Assembly (NCBI GenBank): GCA_900551225.1
Contig: URUZ01000282.1
Location: forward strand, 1 to 8,055
Source of the DNA: an uncultured Clostridium sp.
GTDB taxonomy: Bacteria; Bacillota; Clostridia; Lachnospirales; Lachnospiraceae
DNA length: 8,055 nt
Reading direction: 5' to 3'
Shown piece after piece: positions 1-5,398 of this stretch. Within the stretch, counting starts at the first letter, position 1. Each line of letters opens with the position of its first letter. Under the pieces are notes generated by a model. The model was not told the origin of the DNA and ran no database searches. It worked only from the letters and a program-made list of their open reading frames with translations. Both the position numbers and the translations under genes were made by a program.

Positions 1-189
1 AGAAAGACTCCTGAGGGGCTTACCGTATTCGGAGGGAAAACCGGAACTACCAAGGCTGCCGGGTATTGCCTGATCATGGCCAGCCGCGATAAAGAGGATC
101 ATGAATTCATATCCGTTATACTGAAAGCAGACAGCCGCTCAGGCCTATATGACAACATGTCAAATATAATTTCTAAAATCGTCAAATAG
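1..189 (+). CDS. D-alanyl-D-alanine carboxypeptidase (peptidase S11), C-terminal fragment
   Basis: The reading frame is open from the first base of the window and ends at TAG 187-189, giving the last 62 residues of a longer protein whose start lies outside. Residues 11-17 of the fragment read GGKTGTT, the KTG box that closes the active site of serine penicillin-binding proteins and D,D-carboxypeptidases; the following segment (AAGYCLIMASRD, then FISVILKADS) fits the two beta strands and last helix of the S11 fold. Such enzymes act outside the membrane and remove the terminal D-Ala of peptidoglycan pentapeptides. The protein stops about 50 residues after KTG, so it lacks the extra C-terminal PBP5 domain of DacA. 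The SxxK and SxN motifs are not in the window, so a related serine beta-lactamase-fold enzyme cannot be fully excluded, but S11 is the best fit. Confidence 0.85.
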   Translation, partial: RKTPEGLTVFGGKTGTTKAAGYCLIMASRDKEDHEFISVILKADSRSGLYDNMSNIISKIVK

Positions 190-192
190 TGA

Positions 193-230
193 TTGCGTTT
201 CATAGGTATTTGTACTATAATTAGTATAAT
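193..230 (+). promoter_or_regulatory. Probable sigma-A promoter of the small P-loop gene
   Basis: TTGCGT (193-198), a 17-bp spacer and a perfect TATAAT (216-221) lie about 60 bp before the start at 279. A second perfect TATAAT follows at 225-230, nine bases later, without an obvious -35 partner. The -35 matches only the TTG of the consensus. The surroundings are very AT-rich and directly follow the carboxypeptidase stop, so the next gene probably has its own transcript. Confidence 0.6.
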
Positions 231-278
231 CTCAATTGATTTTTTATACAACATATATAACTCAAGGAGGAGATAGGT

Positions 279-698
279 ATGGTTCAGATTATTGCAGGAA
301 GAAAAGGAAAAGGTAAGACCAAGCACTTGTTAGATATGGCTAATGCAGCCATCAAAGGGGCCAATGGCACAGTTGTATATCTGGATAAAAGTTCTCAGCA
401 CATGTATGAGCTGAACAATAAAATTCGTCTTATTAATGTCAATGAATTCCCCATTACAAGCAGTGAAGGATTTTTAGGATTTATATGCGGAATCATCTCC
501 CAGGACCACGATCTTGAGACGATGTATCTGGATAGCTTTTTGAAGCTGTCTTGTCTGGAAGGTGCGGACATTTCCGATACCTTTACAACTTTGAAAAAAA
601 TTGGTGAAAAGTATCACGTAACCTTCGTACTGAGCATTTCCCTGGATGCCGCCGAGCTTCCCGAGTGTGCCAGAGGCGATGTGGTTATTTCATTATAA
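279..698 (+). CDS. Small P-loop (Walker A) protein of unknown function
   Basis: This 139-residue protein starts at an ATG preceded by a strong AAGGAGGAG site (264-272). Residues 7-14 read GRKGKGKT, a match to the Walker A pattern GxxGxGKT, right after a short hydrophobic strand (VQIIA), as in P-loop NTPases. Residues 81-85 (TMYLD) could be a Walker B strand ending in Asp85, and residues 115-123 (TFVLSISLD) a further core strand. There is no signal peptide or membrane segment, so it should be cytoplasmic. At this size it holds little more than a nucleotide-binding core, and no partner domain is visible. From memory, similar proteins in Lachnospiraceae are labelled hypothetical or loosely PilT-like; I would not adopt a motility role. 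Base composition is more AT-rich than the downstream genes. ATP binding is an inference from the motif. Confidence 0.8.
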   Translation: MVQIIAGRKGKGKTKHLLDMANAAIKGANGTVVYLDKSSQHMYELNNKIRLINVNEFPITSSEGFLGFICGIISQDHDLETMYLDSFLKLSCLEGADISDTFTTLKKIGEKYHVTFVLSISLDAAELPECARGDVVISL

Positions 699-710
699 TC
701 ATAGAGTTAT

Positions 711-740
711 CTGTTCCTTTATTCGTCTGGATGGGAACAG
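711..740 (+). repeat. Inverted repeat just upstream of the -35 element
   Basis: CTGTTCC (711-717) and GGAACAG (734-740) are perfect complements around a 16-base loop, with one more possible T-G pair inside. No T tract follows, so it is not a typical terminator. It ends immediately before the -35 box at 741-746, a position that would suit an operator, but that role is a guess. Confidence 0.4.
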
Positions 741-769
741 TAGACAGATTGATCAACGTGTGATAAAAT
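741..769 (+). promoter_or_regulatory. Sigma-A promoter of the hlyD-like/yggS/sepF unit
   Basis: TAGACA (741-746, five of six matches to TTGACA), a 17-bp spacer and TAAAAT (764-769, five of six) form a good promoter. The spacer ends in TGA, placing a TG extended -10 element at 761-762. Transcription would start near 775-777, leaving a leader of about 100 bases before the ATG at 875. Confidence 0.7.
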
Positions 770-783
770 GACTGACAGGATAG

Positions 784-837
784 AAAGGCTGCCTGCCGGG
801 CCAGGGTGTAAGTATGCCGGGCCTGGAGGCAGCTTTT
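784..837 (+). terminator. Leader hairpin with short T tract (terminator or attenuator-like)
   Basis: AAAGGCTGCCT (784-794) pairs with AGGCAGCTTTT (827-837), an 11-bp arm with one G-T pair; inside it CCAGG (801-805) can pair with CCTGG (822-826). The 3' arm ends in TTTT (834-837) and then the sequence breaks up, so the tail is weak for an intrinsic terminator. Its place decides its meaning: it could end readthrough from the gene at 279-698, but it also lies downstream of the promoter at 741-769 and so within the leader of the next gene. Confidence 0.5.
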
Positions 838-874
838 CATATGAAATTTTGCAGGAAGGAGAGCGTCTTGTCTT

Positions 875-2275
875 ATGGCGAAAAAGAAGAACAAGAAAAT
901 TGTTCGGTATCGCAAACCCCTGAATCTGAATGTGGGCATGATTATTTTCGCGATCATATTCGTATACATGACATTTTCCGTCTTAGCATACATGGGCAAG
1001 GAGAAGGTCCAGTTTTATGAAGTAGTGGAGGGCGGCATCGTCAACGATAAGAGTTATACGGGGCTGATCCTGCGTGAAGAACAGATCAGAAACACGGACA
1101 GGCCCGGATACATAAACTATTACCTTCAGGAGGGAAAGCGAGCCTCTGTTGGCACAAGGATCTATTCCATTGACGAGACAGGGGGCCTGAAGAACCTGAT
1201 TAAGGATGCTCCCCAGGGGGCCAATGCCCTGTCCCAGGAAAATCTCAGTGACTTAAAGAAGCAGCTGACCTCCTTTGTGCTGTCATTCAGGAATGATAAT
1301 TTTGCAGCAATCTATGACAACCGCTATGATCTGGAAAATTCAGTGATGGAATATGCCAGCTTCAGCGCACTGGATCAGCTGGACCAGCTGGCCAGCCAGG
1401 CGGGAGTCAGCTTCCAGCAGGTGACCTCCGATGTGTCGGGGGTGGTCGCATACGGATTTGACTCCTATGAGGGGGTGCGGCCTGAGGATGTGACTGCGGA
1501 AAGCTTTAACAGGACAGGCTATGCCAAGAAATCCAACCAGTCGGGGGCCAGGGTTGACAGCAATGTCCCGGCTTATAAGATTGTCACCTCGGAGAACTGG
1601 TCCATTGTATTCCAGCTGTCGGATGAGGACAGGGAACTGTACAGCGGGAGGACGGCCCTGCGGATCAGACTTGCAGACAACTCCATGTCCGTGGTGGGAG
1701 ATTACTCCACTTTTACCGGGAAAGACGGCGCGGTCTATGGAAAGCTGGATTTCACAAAATATCTGGAACAATTTATCTCAGACCGTTTTTTGGAATTTGA
1801 GATTGTGGCCGACCAGTCCACCGGGCTGAAGATTCCCATCAGCGCTGTGACGGATAAGACATTTTATCTGATTCCCATCGATTATATGACCCAGGGCGGA
1901 GACAGCTCCGATACGGGCTTTAATAAGGAAGTCAACGACAACGGCCAGGTCTCCGTGGTGTTTGTGCCCACCACCATCTACTCATCAGATGATGAGTATT
2001 ACTATGTGGATATGGGGGAGCGCAGCGAGTTCAAGGCAGGAGATTATGTGGTTAAGCCGGAGTCCACAGACCGCTACCAGATCGGGCGGACGGCATCTCT
2101 GAAAGGCGTTTACAATATTAACAAAGGATATACCGTGTTTAAGCAGATTGAGATTAAGGATTCCAATAATGAATATTACACTGTATCCAGGGGTATGGCC
2201 TATGGCCTGTCTGTATACGACCATATTGTGTTGGATGCTTCTCTTGTGTATGAAGGAAAGCTTCTATACCAATAG
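875..2275 (+). CDS. HlyD/adaptor-like single-pass membrane protein
   Basis: The 466-residue protein starts at an ATG about 13 bases after AAGGAG (856-861). Its layout is a basic cytoplasmic tail (MAKKKNKKIVRYRKP), one membrane helix at about 20-40, then a large extracellular part. Residues 78-100 (GYI, EGKRASVGTRIYSID) resemble the first half of a biotinyl/lipoyl domain, and 185-200 (SDVSGVVAYGFDSYEG) the second half; the roughly 85 mostly helical residues between them take the place of the adaptor hairpin. GLKIPISAV (317-325) resembles the conserved strand of HlyD beta-barrel domains. This is the architecture of membrane-fusion (adaptor) proteins of secretion and efflux systems. No ABC or RND transporter lies next to it; the neighbours are yggS and sepF, so it may serve the cell envelope or division site. 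That role is inference; the adaptor fold is moderately secure. Confidence 0.8.
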   Translation: MAKKKNKKIVRYRKPLNLNVGMIIFAIIFVYMTFSVLAYMGKEKVQFYEVVEGGIVNDKSYTGLILREEQIRNTDRPGYINYYLQEGKRASVGTRIYSIDETGGLKNLIKDAPQGANALSQENLSDLKKQLTSFVLSFRNDNFAAIYDNRYDLENSVMEYASFSALDQLDQLASQAGVSFQQVTSDVSGVVAYGFDSYEGVRPEDVTAESFNRTGYAKKSNQSGARVDSNVPAYKIVTSENWSIVFQLSDEDRELYSGRTALRIRLADNSMSVVGDYSTFTGKDGAVYGKLDFTKYLEQFISDRFLEFEIVADQSTGLKIPISAVTDKTFYLIPIDYMTQGGDSSDTGFNKEVNDNGQVSVVFVPTTIYSSDDEYYYVDMGERSEFKAGDYVVKPESTDRYQIGRTASLKGVYNINKGYTVFKQIEIKDSNNEYYTVSRGMAYGLSVYDHIVLDASLVYEGKLLYQ

Positions 2276-2314
2276 TGTTGGAATGCTAAGTGCCAGTGAC
2301 ATGTATCGCACGTA

Positions 2315-2335
2315 AGCGGCCACAGTACGGCCGCT
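2315..2335 (+). other. GC-rich hairpin in the hlyD-like/yggS gap
   Basis: AGCGGCC (2315-2321) and GGCCGCT (2329-2335) form a perfect 7-bp stem around a 7-base loop. No T tract follows, so it should not act as an ordinary intrinsic terminator. It lies 13 bases before the yggS ribosome binding site (AAGGAGGT, 2349-2356) and could affect transcript stability or processing. Confidence 0.45.
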
Positions 2336-2366
2336 AAATGCTCGTAACAAGGAGGTTAATTGGAAT

Positions 2367-3047
2367 ATGATAAAGGAACAGCTGGAGGAAGTAAGAGCGC
2401 GCATGGAGGAGGCCTGCCGCAGGTCAGGGCGTAATCCGGAAGAAGTGACCCTTGTGGCGGTGAGCAAGACCAAGCCGGTCGCCATGGTTTTGGAGGCCTA
2501 TGAGGCGGGGGCCAGGGATTTTGGTGAGAATAAAGTTCAGGAGATCCTGGAGAAGAAACCGGTGCTGCAGCCTGATGCTAAGTGGCACATGATCGGCCAT
2601 CTTCAGCGCAACAAGGTGCACCAGGTAATCGGCAAAGCAGCATTGATCCACTCTGTGGATTCCATGCGTCTGGCGGAGCAGATTGAGACCGAGGCTGCGA
2701 AAAAAGGGATTGATGTGGATGTTCTTTTGGAGGTCAATGTGGCCAAAGAGGAGAGCAAATATGGATTCTTCCTGGAGGAAACAGAGGAGGCTATCCGAAA
2801 AATCGCCGCATTTCCCCATGTACATATAAAAGGTCTCATGACAATTGCACCTTTTGTAGAAAATCCTGAGGAAAATCGCGGAATTTTTAAAAAATTATAT
2901 CAATTTTCTGTTGACATCGACCGCAAAAACATTGATAATGTTACTATGGGTGTGCTCTCAATGGGTATGAGCGGAGACTTTGAAGTAGCCGTGGAGGAGG
3001 GTGCAACCATTATCAGAGTCGGTACCAGTATATTCGGTATACGATAG
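2367..3047 (+). CDS. yggS: YggS/YlmE family pyridoxal phosphate-binding protein
   Basis: This 226-residue protein matches the PLP homeostasis family (YggS, YlmE, human PLPBP), a one-domain TIM barrel that carries PLP and buffers its supply without a known catalytic reaction. VAVSKTKP (30-37) holds the PLP lysine, Lys34. FGENKVQE (52-59) and WHMIGHLQRNK (73-83) are family blocks, LSMGMSGDFEVAVEEG (197-212) is the signature near the C-terminus, and GTSIFG (219-224) is the phosphate-binding end. Length is normal. The start has AAGGAGGT (2349-2356) ten bases ahead. It sits 91 bases after the HlyD-like gene and 46 before sepF, as ylmE sits before sepF in other Firmicutes. The 3' third (about 2860-2960) is clearly more AT-rich than the rest and contains a promoter-like sequence. 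Confidence 0.96.
   Translation: MIKEQLEEVRARMEEACRRSGRNPEEVTLVAVSKTKPVAMVLEAYEAGARDFGENKVQEILEKKPVLQPDAKWHMIGHLQRNKVHQVIGKAALIHSVDSMRLAEQIETEAAKKGIDVDVLLEVNVAKEESKYGFFLEETEEAIRKIAAFPHVHIKGLMTIAPFVENPEENRGIFKKLYQFSVDIDRKNIDNVTMGVLSMGMSGDFEVAVEEGATIIRVGTSIFGIR
2911..2939 (+). promoter_or_regulatory. Internal promoter inside yggS, probably for sepF
   Basis: TTGACA (2911-2916, perfect), a 17-bp spacer and GATAAT (2934-2939, five of six) form one of the best sigma-A matches in the window. An A/T-rich stretch at 2881-2909 lies directly upstream, like an UP element. Transcription would start near 2945-2947, about 150 bases before the sepF start. It lies within coding sequence, so chance cannot be ruled out. 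Confidence 0.6.
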
Positions 3048-3093
3048 GGCGTGAATTGTATCTGGCGCCTGAATAGAGATTGGAGAGAGTAAA

Positions 3094-3606
3094 ATGAGTC
3101 TGTTGGGCAAGTTAATGGATACCATGAGATTAAACGGCGACGACGAAGAGGACGACGACTATTACCTGGATGATGATTTTGAAGAGGAGGCTCCTAAAAA
3201 AAGCCTGTTTTCCAAAAGAACTGCCGATTACGATGACGATGAAGAACCGGAGAGCAAAACTAGGTTTTTAGGAAGACCCAATCCCAAAGTGGTACCTATG
3301 AGACGTGGCATGGAGGTTACGATGATTAAGCCGACCTCTATGGAAGATTCCCGGGACATATGTGATTACCTGCTGGCCGGCAAGGCAGTGGTTCTAAATA
3401 TGGAGGGAATACATACAGAGATTGCGCAGCGGATCATCGACTTTACGTCTGGGGCCACCTATTCCATGAACGGCAATCTGCAGAAGATATCCAACTATAT
3501 CTTCATCGCGACGCCGGATTCCGTGGAACTGTCAGGCGATTTTCAGGACATCCTTGCAGCCGGAGGCGCGATTGAGAACATCTCCGGGCTGAATATCCGG
3601 TTATAA
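3094..3606 (+). CDS. sepF: Cell division protein SepF
   Basis: SepF binds the C-terminal tail of FtsZ, forms rings and helps tether the Z ring to the membrane. In this 170-residue protein, residues 1-13 (MSLLGKLMDTMRL) fit the short amphipathic helix that SepF uses for membrane binding. Residues 15-32 are almost all Asp, Glu or Tyr, followed by a second acidic patch at 45-53; this is the flexible linker. The folded SepF domain runs from about 73 to 160, with GKAVVLNMEGI (96-106), AQRIIDFTSGATYSMNG (111-127) and SNYIFIATP (133-141) as its typical blocks. The total is longer than the about 150 residues of B. subtilis SepF, mainly through the linker. A GGAGAG site (3082-3087) precedes the ATG. 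It follows yggS closely and may also be transcribed from the promoter within yggS. Confidence 0.96.
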   Translation: MSLLGKLMDTMRLNGDDEEDDDYYLDDDFEEEAPKKSLFSKRTADYDDDEEPESKTRFLGRPNPKVVPMRRGMEVTMIKPTSMEDSRDICDYLLAGKAVVLNMEGIHTEIAQRIIDFTSGATYSMNGNLQKISNYIFIATPDSVELSGDFQDILAAGGAIENISGLNIRL

Positions 3607-3664
3607 CAGGAATATGTCTGATAACAGGGAATTATTACAAAAGAAATCCACATATATCTGGATG

Positions 3665-3691
3665 GGGCAGACGCGTCTTGTCTGCCCATTT
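3665..3691 (+). terminator. Probable intrinsic terminator after sepF
   Basis: GGGCAGAC (3665-3672) and GTCTGCCC (3680-3687) form a perfect, GC-rich 8-bp stem with a 7-base loop, followed by ATTTGTTG. The T run is short and interrupted, so termination may be partial. Its place, about 60 bases after the sepF stop and well ahead of aroB, suits the end of the hlyD-like/yggS/sepF unit. Confidence 0.55.
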
Positions 3692-3703
3692 GTTGTGCAC
3701 GGT
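3692..3703 (+). repeat. 12-bp direct repeat, copy 1
   Basis: GTTGTGCACGGT occurs here and again, identically, at 3732-3743, exactly 40 bases later. Each copy contains the palindrome GTGCAC, which would suit a protein-binding site or pairing between the two copies. Confidence 0.7.
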
Positions 3704-3740
3704 GAAGCGTTCGCAAAGCGTGCGGTTCATCGTTGTGCAC
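3695..3740 (+). promoter_or_regulatory. Possible structured leader upstream of aroB
   Basis: GTGCAC (3695-3700) can pair with GTGCAC (3735-3740), and the adjoining GGTGAA (3701-3706) with TTCATC (3726-3731, one G-T pair), leaving GTT bulged. The result is a 12-bp imperfect stem ending 30 bases before the aroB start. It matches no riboswitch or T-box that I recognise. It could be an RNA leader or, in DNA, a paired operator; function is unknown. Confidence 0.4.
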
Positions 3741-3743
3741 GGT
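3732..3743 (+). repeat. 12-bp direct repeat, copy 2
   Basis: This is the second identical copy of GTTGTGCACGGT, ending 27 bases before the aroB start and just before its ribosome binding site (GAGGAGGT, 3757-3764). Confidence 0.7.
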
Positions 3744-3770
3744 ATCATGTACTGATGAGGAGGTACTGCT

Positions 3771-4868
3771 ATGTCAAATTGTATGGCCGTCAGCAGAGAT
3801 GGCAAACCAATTTATAATATTGTGATGGAGCCTGATTTTAAGGCATTGAAACGAGAGGTGGACAAACTGGGTGTGGGCGATAGGAATCTTTGTATCGTCA
3901 CGGATTCCAATGTGGCCGCCTTTTACCTTAATGAGGTTAAAGATATTCTGGAAGGCTGCTGTAAGCGGGTTTCTGTATTCACGTTCCCGGCTGGGGAGGA
4001 GTACAAAACCCTGGAAACGGTTCAGAAGCTGTATGAGCATCTGATTCTAAGCAGGTTTGAGCGGAAGGATCTTCTGGTAGCCCTGGGCGGCGGCGTCACA
4101 GGTGACCTGTGCGGATTCGCGGCAGCCACCTACCTTCGCGGCGTTGACTTCATCCAGATTCCCACCACCCTGCTGTCCCAGGTGGATTCCAGCATCGGCG
4201 GCAAGACCGGAGTGGATTTTCAGGCCTACAAAAACATGGTGGGCGCATTTCACATGCCTCGTCTTGTATACACCAGCCTGGGGACCTTAAAAACCCTGAC
4301 AGAACAGCAGTTTTCTTCCGGAATGGGCGAGGTGATCAAGCATGGACTGATCAAGAACCGGGAATACTATGACTGGCTGAAGGCCAACTGCAATGAGATC
4401 AAAGCCAGGGATCTGGCAGTCTGTGAGTCCATGGTTCTGGAGAGCAACCGCATCAAGCGGGATGTGGTGGAACAGGACCCGACGGAGCAGGGGGAACGTG
4501 CGCTGCTGAATTTCGGCCATACCCTGGGACATGCAGTGGAAAAATTAAAAGAATTCACTATGTTCCACGGTCACTGTGTGGGGCTGGGCTGCATTGCCGC
4601 CGGATATATCAGCGCAGGCCGCGGCCTGATTACCATGGAGGAGGCAGATGACATCCGCAGCACCATGGAAGTGTTCGGCCTGCCCCTAACCGCAGGAAGG
4701 CTGAATCCCCAGGATGTGATCAGTACCACCAGAAGCGACAAGAAAATGGAGGCAGGAACGGTTAAATTTGTCCTGCTGTCAGAGGTGGGCCAGGCGTTTG
4801 TGGACCGCACGGTGTCTGAGGCGGAGATGGAAATGGGCCTGGAATACATTATGGATACAAAGGAGTAA
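3771..4868 (+). CDS. aroB: 3-dehydroquinate synthase
   Basis: AroB converts DAHP to 3-dehydroquinate, the second step of the shikimate pathway, using NAD+ and a divalent metal in the cytoplasm. The 365 residues are of normal length. GGGVTGD (106-112) is the NAD-binding glycine motif; IPTTLLSQVDSSIGGKTGVD (130-149) is the family signature with the substrate-binding Lys145; Lys154 and Asn155 follow. The metal ligands should be Glu187 (GMGEVIKHG), His250 (FGHTLGH) and His266 (FHGHCVGLG). The last block has His268 where HGE is common. The GAGGAGGT site at 3757-3764 supports the first ATG over the one at 3783. No other shikimate gene is nearby; it stands between sepF and lspA, eight bases before lspA, so it is probably co-transcribed with lspA and rluD. 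Confidence 0.97.
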   Translation: MSNCMAVSRDGKPIYNIVMEPDFKALKREVDKLGVGDRNLCIVTDSNVAAFYLNEVKDILEGCCKRVSVFTFPAGEEYKTLETVQKLYEHLILSRFERKDLLVALGGGVTGDLCGFAAATYLRGVDFIQIPTTLLSQVDSSIGGKTGVDFQAYKNMVGAFHMPRLVYTSLGTLKTLTEQQFSSGMGEVIKHGLIKNREYYDWLKANCNEIKARDLAVCESMVLESNRIKRDVVEQDPTEQGERALLNFGHTLGHAVEKLKEFTMFHGHCVGLGCIAAGYISAGRGLITMEEADDIRSTMEVFGLPLTAGRLNPQDVISTTRSDKKMEAGTVKFVLLSEVGQAFVDRTVSEAEMEMGLEYIMDTKE

Positions 4869-4876
4869 TTAACAAT

Positions 4877-5398
4877 ATGAAGGAAAAACGTTCGTTTTTT
4901 GTCAGCTTTCTCATCGGCTTTGTAATCCTGGTGGGACTGGACCAGTGGACCAAAGGCCTGGCAGTAAAATATCTTATGAGCAACGGCCCCGTGCCGGTAT
5001 GGGATGGTGTGTTCGAGTTCCTGTACTCGGAGAACAGGGGAGCTGCCTTTGGCATGATGCAGGGCCGGCAGCTGTTCTTTTTCGTCATCGCCATTGCTGT
5101 TCTGAGCGCAGTTTTATACCTGCTCTGGAAAATGCCGCTGGTCAAACGCTATATGCCCATGGCCGTATGCCTAATGATGGTTGCCGCCGGAGCGGTGGGC
5201 AATATGATTGACCGGGTTACCCAGGGATATGTGGTGGATTTCCTGTATTTTAAACTGATTAATTTCCCTATTTTCAATGTGGCGGACTGCTATGTGACCA
5301 TTGCGGCATTTCTGCTGATTCTGCTGGTATTCTTCTATTATAAGGAGGAGGAACTGGCCTGCTTTTCCCACCGCAAAAAAGATGATCAGGAGGCGTGA
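4877..5398 (+). CDS. lspA: Lipoprotein signal peptidase (signal peptidase II)
   Basis: LspA is a membrane aspartyl protease that removes the signal peptide of prolipoproteins after diacylglyceryl transfer. The 173-residue protein shows four hydrophobic segments at about 7-24, 66-84, 92-109 and 138-155. Family motifs appear in order: LDQWTK (21-26), ENRGAAFG (52-59), GNMIDRVTQGYVVDF (108-122) and FNVADCYVT (133-141). The catalytic pair should be Asp121 and Asp137. A basic, charged tail (SHRKKDDQE) ends the protein on the cytoplasmic side. Its ribosome binding site, AAAGGAG (4859-4865), overlaps the end of aroB, and its stop codon overlaps the rluD start, so translation of the three genes is probably coupled. 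The lspA-rluD pair is common in Firmicutes. Confidence 0.97.
   Translation: MKEKRSFFVSFLIGFVILVGLDQWTKGLAVKYLMSNGPVPVWDGVFEFLYSENRGAAFGMMQGRQLFFFVIAIAVLSAVLYLLWKMPLVKRYMPMAVCLMMVAAGAVGNMIDRVTQGYVVDFLYFKLINFPIFNVADCYVTIAAFLLILLVFFYYKEEELACFSHRKKDDQEA
5388..5393 (+). promoter_or_regulatory. Ribosome binding site deciding the rluD start
   Basis: AGGAGG within the last codons of lspA lies four bases before ATG 5398 but only one base before GTG 5395. This favours the ATG, which overlaps the lspA stop as TGATG. Confidence 0.7.

Noticed and set aside
814..1020. A 68-codon + strand frame over the leader hairpin and the start of the HlyD-like gene
   Set aside because: It begins inside the hairpin loop, lacks a ribosome binding site and is out of frame with the real gene.
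1554..1579. TTGACA followed by TATAAG inside the HlyD-like gene
   Set aside because: The spacer is only 14 bp, too short for a normal sigma-A promoter.
3749..3766. GTAC/GTAC pairing around the aroB ribosome binding site
   Set aside because: Four base pairs with a ten-base loop are too weak to claim as a regulatory structure.
3614..3817. A 67-codon + strand frame starting just after sepF and crossing the gap into aroB
   Set aside because: It has no good ribosome binding site, runs through two hairpins and the repeats, and overlaps the well-supported aroB start in another frame.
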